A stretch of 64,000 bases of DNA from Aporrectodea caliginosa (GCA_020284085.1 JACEVL010000291.1:238242-302241), one strand, 5' to 3'. Shown: positions 12,241 through 24,809, counted from the first letter of the stretch. The notes: generated by a model not told the origin, from the letters alone. Program-made: numbers and translations.

Positions 12241-13290
12241 AATTTCAAGCCATGGTGACATCTCTATGCCCTGGGCTTAAGCCTCCAGGTATCCTAGTCG
12301 CACATACGTGTCCTCCCTACGGAGACGGTCACAGTTTGAGACCGTCACTGCATTGACTGCGTCGTATCGTTATAGCCTACTGTATCACAGGCTCCAGACA
12401 TTGTTACTGAAACGTGAAATACAAAGGGGTCTGGATCGTGTATTTGTTGTCTACTCACTTGCAGACTGACAACCAGAATAGTATTATTGAACGTCTTCTA
12501 GAACAGTACCTTCGCATGGATACGAACGATGCCAACTGAAACAATCAAAACAATTACTGTTTGTAATGAAAGAAACTTGGCAGATTACTTAAGATATGCA
12601 TCGAGACAGACGATCACACTAAACATGGCACGGATTGCTTAAAATACGAATGAAACAATCGCTTTTCAGAGCATTCGAAAAACCACGAAATACCTTGGTA
12701 ATTTCTAGCGACACGGCCTATACAATGCAATTGGCCAAATATGGCCGCGCATGCAATCTATAGGACTTTGTTACTATTCAGGCCAACGCCGGTGCTATTG
12801 TTAATATTGCTCTCTTGTCTTTTCTCGCTAAGTGTCCGAACGGAAGGCGCAGATAAGTCAACTACCGTTCGGACTTTGGATCCCAACGAGAAGTTATTTA
12901 TTATGAAGATACATGACAACGGTGTAAACGCTTCTGCTCGGCTTAAAACCATATCTTATACCGTCATTTATAAAATGATGTCAGCATATTAAGGAGGTTG
13001 TGAAGTCGAATGTCAACGTATGCTTTGCTATTTGCGAGTGACCATAAAGTGGAAAATAAATAAAGCATGCTGAATTCGTATTGAGAGGAAGGAGAGGGAT
13101 GGGAGGAGGGACATGGGGAGAGAAGAGAAAAGGGAGAAGTGAATAGATCGCCACCACCTTGTGGGGCAAAGATACGCCCTTGGTAGCCATACACTACATT
13201 TACCTAAAGCAAGTAAGCGTAGAGCCGTACACACCCCAGAAGGAAACGTTGCTGGCAATAATAGGAGGGACGAAGGAGGCCGTTGTGACC
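12240..13290. repeat. Upstream duplicated module, second part, copy a
   Basis: Aligns with 30720-31054 plus 31867-32470 and in part with 36600-37100 and 56160-56590: GGAGACGGTCACAGTTTGAG, GATACGAACGATGCCAACTG, GGCCAACGC, GTTATTTATTATGAAGATA, CTATTTGCGAGTGACC. Confidence 0.6.
12741..12992 (+). CDS. Small open frame with signal-peptide-like N-terminus (possible first exon)
   Basis: An 83-codon frame with a hydrophobic core (LLLFRPTPVLLLILLSCLFS) followed by a polar segment, SVRTEGADKSTTVRTLDPNE. It is not a family I recognise. A second module copy at 31920-32048 keeps the same frame over about 40 codons (LFSLSVRTIGAD, NEKLFIMKI) before a TGA, although it has been hit by indels upstream. It could be a first coding exon with a splice donor near 12924, or a chance open frame in a repeat. 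Nothing shows that it is transcribed. Confidence 0.25.
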   Translation: MAAHAIYRTLLLFRPTPVLLLILLSCLFSLSVRTEGADKSTTVRTLDPNEKLFIMKIHDNGVNASARLKTISYTVIYKMMSAY

Positions 13291-13870
13291 CTCATAGGTC
13301 CTTCCCTCGTCACCAGGTCCATCACCGACCGGCAGGAACCACAGCAGCCCACACCGCCAAACACCGCACCGTCACAGCGAACCTTCCCCGCCAGACCAAT
13401 ACCACCATATAACGGAGACCGTCATCACCCTTCTCCCGTCTCACCTCGGCGCCTCATCCCCGGACCGACCACGTCGCGCCTACTTCCACCTTCGCAGCGA
13501 CGACACGGGCGAACGCAGCGACTCAAACCAGCCCCTCAGCGACTGGAGAGACACGACCGGAGGCGGCGGCACTGCAGGAACAGCTGGAGCTGGGGAGCTA
13601 CCCCGGCTGCAGGCGGCGCAGAGTCACGGCTCAGCCGATAGCAACGCCAAACACTCGAGCGGCGTCTTCGTACTTCCGACGGACCCTATCCATATCGATT
13701 CCCCGAAATTCAGGGATTACCGAGACCGACTGGGAGGAGGCAGAGGATCGCAGTGGTCTCCCATCTCGAAAGACTCTGTCGACAACGCGCGAGATAACAT
13801 CAAAGTCCACTGGACGCTGCAAAATAAATAGGTGCAAATGTTTCAAATGGAAAGTCAAGTGCAACATTCG
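13280..13870 (+). other. GC-rich stretch ending in a Cys-rich motif; possible retroelement/integrase-type protein fragment
   Basis: This ~600 bp stretch is much more GC-rich than its surroundings. Near its end (13795-13866) one plus-strand frame reads GRCKINRCKCFKWKVKCNIR followed by C, a spacing of Cys pairs like that of short Cys-rich tails in repetitive integrase-like proteins of invertebrates. Upstream frames are Pro/Arg/Thr-rich and do not match a family I know. The assignment is tentative. Confidence 0.25.
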
Positions 13871-13879
13871 ATGTCAAAT

Positions 13880-14060
13880 TTCGATTGTGTTTCAGGCAAT
13901 CTGTCAAATTTTCATCATCAGATTTCAGGGATTTTACAAAATCCCTGGTTTTTTCAGGGATTTTGTAAAGTGCCCGAGTGAATTGGGGATTTTACAAATT
14001 GCCTAAAAAATTTCAGGCATTTTACAAAATCCCTGATTTTACACATTGCCTGTAACATAT
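13880..14060. repeat. Cluster of short inverted repeats (CAGGGATTTTAC / GTAAAATCCCTG)
   Basis: Six or more copies of CAGG[GC]ATTTTACAAA and its complement occur in about 180 bp, including the near-palindrome CAGGGATTTTACAAAATCCC at about 13926. Such arrays are usual at ends of non-autonomous DNA elements. No family assigned. Confidence 0.6.
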
Positions 14061-14136
14061 CCAAGTCTTTTGTTTCTATCGCGCCCGACTCCATACCTGT
14101 ACACAATATTCTGGCCGACCATACCAACTAATGAAT

Positions 14137-14177
14137 CATGCTTGAATGATTATGCTGAGCATAATCATTCAAGCATG
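14137..14177. repeat. Perfect hairpin, 19 bp arms, 3 bp loop
   Basis: CATGCTTGAATGATTATGC at 14137-14155 is exactly reverse-complemented at 14159-14177, with loop TGA. Confidence 0.9.
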
Positions 14178-14179
14178 GC

Positions 14180-16789
14180 ACTATACAACATACCACACGC
14201 TGCTTTACCCTTTTGACCTATGACATCTGTTTCGCCTTTTCAAGCCTAAGCATTAAGCAAACATTGGCACGCTCCATAAAAAGAAGGCCTACGATATGGA
14301 ATATTGAATATTATTTTTTAGTCCTACGCACACCATTGATACAAGCTATTTGCACATTATACGAATCCTATGGGTTGAAGGTTTATCAAATAGAATTTCA
14401 TCACACGAATATTGGCGCACCTGTACATATAATTTTAATTATATATCAAATATATAACATTTAATATTTTAATGTATATTAAAGTTGCACTCTTATGCGA
14501 CATATCTTTATAGGTGAATCCATGAAAATTTTAATCCATTTTAGTACATTATTATATTAATTTATTTGAATATATTGAGTACCTTATCAAGTGCACAGCC
14601 TAAGTTGATTGTAAGTAAGTAAGACACTTTTCATGCAAATACTTATAGAGTACAGTGTATGTAGGTTATATGCGTGGAAATCTACCAAGTGACACATTAT
14701 TCCGAACACAGAAGTGCAGGAAGTGGTACCCTACATACTGAAATCTGACGAGTGGCACCTAATTCTGATCATTGAAGACCAGCGAATCGTGTCTTAATGC
14801 ATATGATGAAGTCTAATAACTTATGTACATACCCACAATCATAATACTAACATACTTACTTACCTTCACAAATTTTTTAATAATGCCTTAGCAAGTACAC
14901 TGTTAATCAAGCATCCTAAGTTGATGGTAAGTAAGAAAGTTTTCATGTAAAATAGTTAGCGAGTTTACAAATATTATGTTGACCGCTAGCGATATAACAT
15001 TCATAAATGTTACTAGTATATCATTCCACACTGCAGGAGGTTTTCAACCGATGCGATAATAAGCACATATGTATAGAAGGCCGCATGGAGTGGCGGATGG
15101 ACGGAAGGACACAGAGTTAGAAGAACACATACTGGAAGTATGGCGAGACGGGCAGACATGTCTGGAGAGATGCACAGACGGTGGGACAAACAGGTGTAGA
15201 GATACAAGGGCAAAGGTGCAGATGGATGGAGGGATGGTGAGATGGATGAACAAAGGGGTGGAAGAATGAAGAGATATAGGAACTGATGACGGACGGTCAA
15301 ACGCACGAATGGTGGGAGAGATACAGAGATAGAGAGATAGAGAGCAACAGAGAGGGGATTACAGAGAGAGGATATGTGTGTATTTGCCAAAATTAATGTG
15401 CATGTGAGATAGAGAAAGAATGCAACACATAGAAACCGACGGAATGGTAGAGACTGAGAGTTAAATTTAAAATTAGGTGCTGTACCGACAAATTCGACGA
15501 ATTTGGATACTTTGTAGAAACCATGCAGTGTGAGAGACAGAGCGAGGGCGAGAGAGACAGAGCGTGTATCTCATTCCATTGCAGTATATTAATTTAATTA
15601 AACAAATATCCAGTTTAGAGGTTTTCCTATGCAAATCAGTCTCTAATAGTTCAGCAAACATATCGACATTCATCCAACCAAACATCCACTCATCCATCCG
15701 TCCATTTCTCAACAGATTTATAAGTTTAGACATTAAACACCCATCATTCCTTTGCGCTAATGAAAACGCATGCATTTTCCTAAGTTTCACAAAGTCGATA
15801 TATATATATAGCATACAGTGTCTAACATTTTAAATCAACAAACAGCCATAATTATGCTTAACCCTCAATGGGCCCATGTCAGGAAGTTTCGTTCCAGGTC
15901 ATTGGGGTTCAAACTGCACTCCCTATTTGTTTGAGAATATAAATCAAGGATACGCTTTGTCTACCAGTAATCGAATACCATGTATTTTATATAAACATGC
16001 TGTTCAATGTTTTGTTTTCTCCAAATGACGTATCTAAATCGTTCAGTTACATACATTTGTCACACAGTACATTTGATACAATTATTGGCAGAGTGTGCCG
16101 GACAAGCAGGCCTACATCACTTATCGCAGAATTTGCGCGTCTTCCTGTCAAACTCGCGCGGGCACAGAAGACAACGTCTCTGTGTCCTCTTCACTTTAGC
16201 TGGTATCTCAGTTCCTGCTTCGAATTCTCCAGAGTCCAGTTCTATAATTGTAAATCTTTTTTATACTATGACATTACCGGATAAATTTATGAAAATTGTC
16301 AACAGAAGCAAACATCCATATTGATTTCTTGTTGGTATAATCAATGCAGAAATGTTCCCTGCTATCGAAGATGTCAATTAAAAAAAATTGAGTTTTCAAT
16401 TTATTCCACAGATGGCAGAAACCTATTCGTAACGGAGTTGTAAGCAATATTTGAAGACAGAGGGTTTTATTTATTTTTTAATTATTTAGTTTGTTAATAA
16501 GTTAATAAAAACCATATGGAGCAATGGATATGTAAGTTAATGATCTAAAAATTATAAAACATCAGTTCAGCGCTTCAACTGTTACCCTAACGTAACGTTG
16601 AATTGACGCACCATTAGAAAGGACAATGCAATTTCGGGTTAAAATTGGACTTTACAATTTTTTTATTGATATTAATCATCTAAATAATATATAATAAATA
16701 ATTTTTTATAACTAACTTATGCCCTATGATGTATTTAAAAATGATACATTATAATTTTACTCTTTGTGCAAGCCGCCAAAAGGAGAAGA
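14180..16789. other. AT-rich DNA without recognised gene
   Basis: No coding frame with protein-like composition. Holds a degenerate GATGGATGG/AGAGATAG repeat stretch (about 15170-15420) and short AT runs only. Confidence 0.5.
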
Positions 16790-18267
16790 CGGAAATTTAT
16801 CTAATTTGCCTCCGGTTGTGAAATATACCCATATATTATACAGATGTATAAAGCGACTTACTAAAAAGAAAGAATCCCACAGACACTTAAACAGAACAAA
16901 GTTACACGGTTCTGGTGTGCCATCGGGTGATGCTTTGCGCATAAGAAGTGACAAAATAATAATAAGACTACTACATGTACCAAAACAATACTACTACTAG
17001 TAGTAATAAACTAACAAAAATAACAGTGACGTACACATAACAACCTAATAGCCAAGGCTGTCCTGTGCATTGTTGTAGGCAACTACATTTGCCTGTTCGG
17101 CTGCACATTTGCGTCGATACTGTTCTGTAACTTTGCATTGAATTTGTCAGTTCGCACAATTCTTTTGAGGTAAACTGGAAACCGAAAATTTTAGACAGAC
17201 ATACAGAAACAACAACCATACTTAAGCAGACAGACAGACAGACTTAAACAGACAGACTTAAACAGACAGACGGGCATAGAAAGACAGACCGGTCTAAACA
17301 GACGGACACTGGGACAGGCATATGCGTTTTTGTCTGTTTTTCGTCCGTTAGCAACGTCGCAGCATCAACCAAGAGCAGCATATGATCTGTTGGCCCGAAA
17401 CCATTTTTTGTCTACTTCACATGTTGGATTGGATGAGTCTCTTCGTAATCTGGGTGTTGTCTTTGACTTCACTGTGGCCTTTATTCATAAGTCGTCATAC
17501 ATGCATATAACATTATAACACACCCAAGTGCGGAAAGTGATGGCTCGAATGCACTCCTTACTATACAGAGACTTCTTGGTTCAACCAAAAATGAACTCGT
17601 TACTCCTAGTACAATCCGAGCTGCACAGAACATAAAACAAGCAGTCGGAGAGAACAGGGTTTATCAAGTTAATTCAAAATCAGATACTGACATTGTCACA
17701 ATCCAATCTGCGAGATACACCTATAAAAAATGCATGTATTCATTAATACATTTATGAATGTATGTTTGCATCATGCATGTATGAATGAGTGTTTGCATTA
17801 CTGCATGTATTAAATGTATGATTGCATTATTGTGTGTAAGTCTATGCAAGTGGCAGCGTAGTCTACATTTGTTTTGGCAATAATGATTTCTATTCACACA
17901 ATAAATATTTAATATGAAAGGCCACTTAATTAAAACTAACAAGTACGCGAAAATATTCATAGAAATGCAACTTATTAAAGTTAAAATACACAAAAATGCT
18001 CTTAATTCGGAAGAAAATACCGAAGACCTTTGCTAAAACTGCAGAATGAACTTGATCATGCTTTATATAATATTATAGGCAAAAGACTCAACATCCTACA
18101 ATACAGTCCGAACTCTGAGCAGCTGATTGATTGAGGTCGTCGATGTCCTATTCGTCGACGGGTTTGTGGTGAAAGTAATTTCCATAAAAAGAGGCATTCA
18201 GAGGGGCATTCAACTGGCATCGCTTCATAATCTCTCAAAACCAACGATTTCTCTACTCTATTTTAAC

Positions 18268-19092
18268 GCTTTGCGGACGTTTCGTCAACGGACGATTCGT
18301 CAATTGGAGTGCATTGGACGATTCGTCAACGGACTGTTCGTCAAGTGGACGATTCGTCAACGGACTGTTCGTCAACGGACTATTCGTCAAACGGCATGGA
18401 TAATTAATTCTGGTTAACCAAAAAAAGATTGGTAGCTCATTAAGCGTGACAGCAGGTGCGTAAAATACATACAATTGAAGTTAGATTGATGATAATGATT
18501 AAATTCATCCGTAAATAGAAGTTGGATTGATGACAATAATTCTTGCTGAAATAAAAGTTGGATTGATTAAAATATTCTTTTGGAAAGTATAAGTTGGACT
18601 GATGAAAATTAGTTTCTTGTGAAACTAGAAATCGGATTGACGAAACTAATACTTGCATAAATAGAAGTTGGATTGATGACAGTTATCATAGACTTTGGTA
18701 TTAAAATGCCATGTATATAAAACAATAAAACGATTTATGGTTATACCATGGTTTTGGTTGGTAAATTAATACCAAAATACGTTGGTAAGTAGGCACTCTA
18801 CCAATGTCCATGACAGGTGTCATCAATCCTACTTCCATATAAGCAAAGACCTTCTTTCATCAATTCAACTTGTATTTAAGCCAATAATTATTTTCATCAA
18901 TCCAACTTCCAGTTTAAATTGAGAGCGCGTGATATGTGAAAGAAAATGGCTTACATAAACTGCCCCAAGCGAGGAAATAATCCCCCCGGGCCCCGGCTAG
19001 GACTTAATTATATATTATCTTTTGATTACACTGGGAAATGTTTATTATTTCCTCTAGACGAACAGTGCTTTGACGAATCGTCCGTTGACGAA
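18268..19092. mobile_element. Non-autonomous DNA element with inverted subterminal repeat arrays (unit 2 only)
   Basis: Absent from the matching place in units 1 and 3. Flanked by TTTAAC-type words (18262-18267 and 19093-19098), a possible short target duplication. Ends carry TTCGTCAACGGACGATTCGT (18281-18300) and its complement (19073-19092). The left end has about seven copies of a 15 bp GACGATTCGTCAACG unit (18276-18395). Inside, about six copies of AAGTTGGATTGATGA (18476-18680) face inverted copies TCATCAATCCAACTT (18824-18915). No transposase frame. Confidence 0.7.
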
Positions 19093-19359
19093 TTTAACAC
19101 CAGTGTTTAACACCAGTTAAGATAGCATATACAGCCAGTGCCTCGGCTTAGTTTCTCAAGAAGCGGCGCCATATCAATTTCTTATTAGAATTACAGTCAC
19201 AAATAAGTTGGCCTCAATTACACCAACTGCTCATGAAATATGGTGAAGTTGTCAGAAAGTTCACATAAGCCAAGGCACAACAGAACGCTCCAAACACCTA
19301 ATATAGATTAAACATAACTTCTCCCAATTCGTCCCTTGTGCACTGCTGTCATCACACTG

Positions 19360-19580
19360 TCACGAAAGGCACGTTAGACGATTGGTTAGAGTGCTCGTAT
19401 TGTAGCGCAGAGAGTACGGGTTCGAATCTTCAAGCTTCACGAGTCTTCAACGAGATATTGAGCAAGTCCTTTACTCACAATTGCTCAGAGCCATCGATGC
19501 TCAGTCACAGTATGGTTGTGTGTGCACTTCTGAACTCTGGAAGGAGGATAATATCAAATGAATTTGCATTGTATTTTATA
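19360..19580 (+). mobile_element. tRNA-derived SINE, unit 2
   Basis: Best preserved copy: ACGATTGGTTAGAGTGCTCG as A-box region, B box GGGTTCGAATCTT at 19418-19430, then the body with GAGATATTGAGCAAGTCC and CACAATTGCTCAGAGCCATC. Orthologous by position to 4770-4975. Confidence 0.65.
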
Positions 19581-19925
19581 ACATCATAATTTAATTCAAT
19601 TGCCGGTGTCCAGAGATATTCTATACCCCTAAAGCACATCCCTCGGATGGAATAAACCGGTTTAGAGTATCCGAAGGATAAACCATTCTATCCCCCATCG
19701 TTAAACGCATCACGATACCCAAGGCGAAAATCCAGTCAAAATCACCAAAAACGAAGTAAATTAATTTAATTTAAGGTCGATGTACAAACGCAACTTAAAA
19801 TATTTTACGTGTACAATAAAAACAAACAGTAATACTGAATACACTTAGAAACCGCCAAAAATGTAAACTAAACAGAATACTCCATTTCGCTAAGGGGGAT
19901 ACTTAAGTTAAGTATGGGAGATACT

Positions 19926-22900
19926 CTATTTCGTAACACCTGAACAACGTGAAGAGAACTTCCTAATGAATTCTTCCCGATCGAATTCTTCCCACTTTGG
20001 GGCTTGATTCGCAATAAGACTTCCCTCGGTAATGTCGTTCGTGTATTTGTTTTCGACTATAGGTATTTCGATCTCAGTGTCTTCTGGATATAGGTCAAGG
20101 TAAATATCAAACGCCGCAAAGTATTGGTGCACAAATTCATAGTCATCATTCAGTTGTACTACACGCTGCCTGAATGATGGCATAAAGTAACTGGGATAAA
20201 CGTCATGTCGATAAAACTCCATAAAGCAAAACATGATCCTCTCGACCCAGAAGGCCAGTTCCTTTTGCGTAATTTTGTCTTCATCTTTTCTTTCACATTC
20301 CTTTCGGACCTTCAGAGCCTCCATACAAAAGAGAAGGGAAGTCTTCAACTGATAAGTAGTTTTTCGTTGATTAAAAAGTATCAGTTTGCAAACTATATAT
20401 GCAGCCTTTATTAAAGACGAGCTTTCTCTTATGATTCGACTCTCTTGTGGTGCAAAAGAAATTCTGGCAAATGTATCGGAAAACATGAAGTGAGCACCAT
20501 ATGGCTTGGAGGGATCAAAATGTGGTCGATCAAATACCAGCGTACAACAGTCTGCCTCCAAGGATGGGCTTAAATCATTAGGTAATTTCTCTCCAAACCA
20601 CGAATCTTCCAAAAGAAGACAAGCAACTACGTCAATTGATACATTGACAAAAAGAAAGCCACCCTCTTCATCGTCAATGGGGTGAATCATTCTTAATCGC
20701 ACAGTCCTACACAGACTAGCTGGTTTATCAGATTTATGTCCATATCTATCTGTCAAGTCCCATTCGAAAAGATGTTCATGTTTCCAGAAATTAGGGTCAT
20801 GTAAGACGTCTTCTAAAGCAATCTGGAATCTAGTATTGACTTCGTTAGTCAGCAAACACTGATCTAAGTTGAAGAAACAATCAAAATCCCCATCACTTTG
20901 CCTCCATTCTGTATTGTCTGTCGTCCGTTTTAGTTGAAAGTATCCCTTCGGACCCAGTGGGTGTGGAAACACGTCACAAAGCTGACTAAATTTAATCAGT
21001 TTGAAGTTAAAATCAAAGTCTGCTGAAATGACAGCTTTTGTTTTCTCATCGGCACTTCCGACTAATATCGGTTGGCACTCAAATCGCCAATCCTTTTCCT
21101 TTATGCCATTGGCTAAACGGTTAATGAGGCGTTGAACTGATAGTTTAAGTTGGCTTACGCGTCTGTTCAGGTTAAGAAATTCGTTTTGGATCCAAACCTT
21201 CCAGATTGCTTCTTCTGACGATTCTTTAGGACGAGGTGATTGAGAATGTATGCGAACCGTTTCAACTACTTTTCGGTTTGATAATTCTGTCACATGATTA
21301 ATGCTGAGTACATGCACGGTTTCTTCGGACGTGTAAAGCACCTTCTTTCCGATTGGCAATTTCTTTGCGTTGTCTGTGCTGATAGTCACCAATTCTCGTA
21401 GCTGCCTAAGATCTTTAGGTGTATGTCCGTATTTGTCTTTTGTGCTTTCAACAGCTCCGTATTTGACGAGAAGGTCGTACTGAAAATTTAGTTCTGCATA
21501 ATGTAGAGGGGTTTTGCCATACATGTCAGCTGCGTTTACGTTGGAACCTATTTCTAACAACACCCTCACTACATCGCCATATTGCTTGCCTGTGTAGTAT
21601 GGTTGCATGCCAGCGTAATGAAGTGCAGTTCTTCCTTTGTCATCTGTTGCAGTGGCTAACTGCCTGAAATTCTCTGGTTTTAGGAGAATTCCATGAACCA
21701 TTAAATCGAATCTTTCATGGCCTAATACCCTTTTCGCTGCCTTCGTATCTTCAACAGCGTAATTTGAAATGTGGGAGATGATCAATCGATGAAGTGGACT
21801 TCGACCTCTCTCGTCAACCCTTGCCACTTCGATTGGCGCTTTGTCCTTTGCTTCTAGTGTGTTTTGAATGGCACCGCAATTCTCTAGTGCTTTGAAAGTC
21901 TCCGAAGTAATTCGCTTTGAAGACTTTACTGCCAAATCAAATGGCGTATTTCCTCTGAGGTCTGCGGCATTCACATTTACTTCATCAATAGCCAGCAGTA
22001 ATTTAACCATTTGTTCTTTAAATCTAGTGGATTTCTCGTCATATTCAAGATATTCTTTCAGCATGTCAATTGTTTTAAATCGGCCAACGATTTCCTCTCC
22101 CCATCTAGGCTGACCCCAGCGACTAATCTCATGATAGTCATCGAGATAATCAAACTTCCTCTTAAGAAGCCCTTTACAGAAGAAATGCAAATCAAGCCAG
22201 TTGTAATTTGGCTCATAGACAGCTGCGTGCAGGGCAGTAAATCCGTAATAGTCGTGCAGATTAACGGAAACTTTATGGCTTAGCAACAGTCGCATTGCTG
22301 AGACATGATGTCTTTCTGCTGCTTTAATCAAGGCAGTTGCTCCATATTGGTCTCTTGCGTCAAGGTCGAGTTTCAATCCTGATTTGAGCTCCCAGTCAAA
22401 CAGAGTTTGAATGGCGTGGGAACAGCCCTTGTCGGAAGCAATTATCAAAGGCGTTTCACCAGAAGCATTTTTCATGTTGAAATCTGCGCCTTTTACCAAC
22501 AACAGTTGTAACACGTCGTCTATTATTTGAATCTGCAAACGTAGTCGTCTTGAATTTTTTGTGAGATAATCGCAGACACAATTTCCTCTTTGCTTTATAA
22601 CGTCATGAAGTAGGGTATTCAGTTTGTCGTCCTGGTGGTTAACATTAAATTTGCTCGAGTTCACAAGAACATGTGCGATTTCTTTAATGTTTTTGCACTC
22701 CATCTTGTGTTGGATATCGTAACATAGAACTACCATGATGTCGATTATATTTCTGCGTTTCATTTTGGAGCTGAGTTCATATGGGTGACCGGATAGCATG
22801 ATTGCATTTAGCACGCAATGAAAGCTGTTTCGAAGATGTTTTTCTGAATATACTCATGGGTCTACACTGAGCAATATCTTTACCATTTTCTGTCGTGTCG

Positions 22901-24518
22901 ATTTCACCGCGAGTTCCAGTGCAGTGTACCCATCTAATTCTGGCATTGTCTCTAGTGGCGTGCTTTTTTCTGTCCAAGCTATTTCAGCAAAAAGGCGCCT
23001 ACCATCCGTTTTCATGAATTCAATTGGCACGATACCTCTTGTTTCCACCAAGTTCTTGGCATTTTCTTGAAGTTTTTGCTCGTAATTTGTTAATTTGCCA
23101 GAAATCCTGCAGCTATGTTTCAGAATAACCTCAACAGCTTTTGTGTGACACTTTTTGACAGCAACGTGTAATGGTGTCTCATTCATCTTTACAAAATCAT
23201 TCGAAGAGATCGGAACAAAATCGCAAATTCCGCGGCGCAGTAACACATTCAAGACATCTGCATGACCATTCTCAGCTGCAAGATAAAACGGTGTTTCAGG
23301 AGTTTGTTTCATAACATCGACGGTAGCATGGTTGTCTAGTAAAATGTCAGCAACCGAACTCAGACCATTTCGGCAGGCTAAATGAAGTGGAGTCATCTTT
23401 TCGTTGTTACACGCATTAACCTTCGCACCTTTTAATATCAAATTCTCTACAATTTCTTTATGCCCACGCCCAGCTGTAATGTGGGTGTGGAGTGGTTTGG
23501 CCTGCATTGTGGAGACTGTCTTGACGCTTAATGGAGTTTCTGCGATTTCAGTATTGCCATCCTGTTTTGCGATAGGGTGTGGCATCTGACCAACATTAAT
23601 TTTGTTTCTAATGGCATGTTGCGAAGGTTCCAATTTAGCTGAAAGAACTTGTTTTACCGCAAGTTCCAAGCGCTTCCGCGCACCCTTTTCCACAGATTCA
23701 TTGAGCAGGACCTTTACAAGAGCGTTGAGGTCATTTCTTGCGACAAGATGGAGCATAGATTCGCCATTTTTATCAACGGCATTGATCTCACCGTCATAAT
23801 TTATCAGTGCTTTGACAATTTCCGCGTAACCCATTTCAGCAGCGACAAGAAGAGGGGCATCATTATTATTAGCATCTACGTTGCTTTTCACCAATGCGTG
23901 TGCAATTCCTAAGTGGCCGTTTTCAGACTCCATGCGAACAGAAGCCTGGTCGATAGCATTTCTAGGATCAATACTTTCATTCTTATTTAGCAGTCGTTCT
24001 ACAATCGCATATAATTGTGAACGATTGTTTTTGTTTGCGTCCAATACATTGACATCTACTGATGACATCAACAATTTTCTTACAGCCTTTCTGTTACCAC
24101 GCTCTACTGCAAGATAAAGCTGACTAAAGCCTGATTCTTCTCTTTTCTCACAGACGTCTTGAATGTCCTCCTCCTCCTCCTCCTCGTCTTCTTCCTCCTC
24201 CTTCTCTTCCTCTTCCTCCTCCTCTTCCTCCTCCTCTACTTCCTCCTCTTCGTCTCCATCTTCCACCTCCTCCTCCTCCGCCTCCGCCTCTTCATACGTT
24301 TCACGCAGTTCTTCCATATCAGAAGGAGTGTATGAGTGTTCTCTAGTCTCGATTGCTAATTCATTTGACTCAACACTCATCTTTAAATAATCAGATACTG
24401 CGTACATTGCATGAGATGAGCGGTGACGCTCAACAGCTGGTCTTCTTTTGTTGACATCATCTACATTTTGTGTCTCTCCAGACACATCCGTAGTCTTTTT
24501 GGTTAACGTGTTACTCAT
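19926..24518 (-). pseudogene. Ankyrin-repeat / Mab21-cGAS-like nucleotidyltransferase fusion, copy 2 (single in-frame TGA)
   Basis: One reading frame of 1530 codons runs from the ATG at 24518 (context ACAACAATG, aligned with copies 1 and 3) to the stop at 19926, interrupted only by TGA at 22854-22856 (codon 555). Copy 3 has TGT (Cys) at that place, in L-S-V-D-P-C-V-Y-S-E, and the sequence after the TGA continues V-Y-S-E-K-H in frame. Upstream of the stop are the Glu-rich segment (about residues 65-125) and the first ten or so ankyrin repeats; downstream are further repeats and the complete nucleotidyltransferase: G1154-S1155, D1167/D1169 in ADFDFNFKL, D1296 in VSIDVVAC, YQLKTSLLFC and YFMPSF. 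An earlier in-frame ATG at 24554 lacks support from the paralogs. Alternatives to a pseudogene are a null allele, readthrough, a selenocysteine codon, or a base error. The nearly 1000 open codons after the stop argue that the lesion is recent. Confidence 0.82.
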
Positions 24519-24775
24519 TGTTGTTGGGTTCGAATTGCCGTCACGAAAATTCAACTGCTGATCGTGTTGACAAGTATTCTATTTGTTTCCTTATCTGTTA
24601 AATAGACAGCAAAAATAAGATTTAACCAAAGTAACAGCCAAATATATAATTGTGCTGCAACGAATTGAATAGATACACAAATGTATAATCCTTAAATTGT
24701 TACATAGGCTCTAGTACTAATCGCGAGTCTTCCTTACTGCGGCATGATAGCTACTTCATACACGGGGTCAACGCT
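24519..24775 (-). promoter_or_regulatory. Conserved upstream block of copy 2 (putative promoter/5' UTR)
   Basis: Aligns with the block above copies 1 and 3 and ends at the same shared word, GGGTCAACGCTAAG. A TATATA word at about 24643 is not shared by the other copies. Role inferred from position only. Confidence 0.4.
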
Positions 24776-24809
24776 AAGGCATTACATTTCAGATTTCAGA
24801 TATTCAAAT

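Larger units (their letters stand above)
16790..19925. repeat. Downstream duplicated module, unit 2
   Basis: The most complete copy of the module next to copy 2. It carries its own private insertion at 18268-19092 and about 320 bp of extra AT-rich DNA (19605-19925) between SINE and stop codon, in which I see no gene. Confidence 0.7.

Noticed and set aside
13159..13641. 160-codon Pro/Arg/Thr-rich frame as a gene
   Set aside because: No family resemblance, biased composition from GC-rich DNA, and the start lies in module sequence not conserved as coding in the other copy.
19380..19432. A tRNA gene on the plus strand
   Set aside because: Poor A box, no full cloverleaf, and the sequence continues into a SINE body repeated in unit 1.
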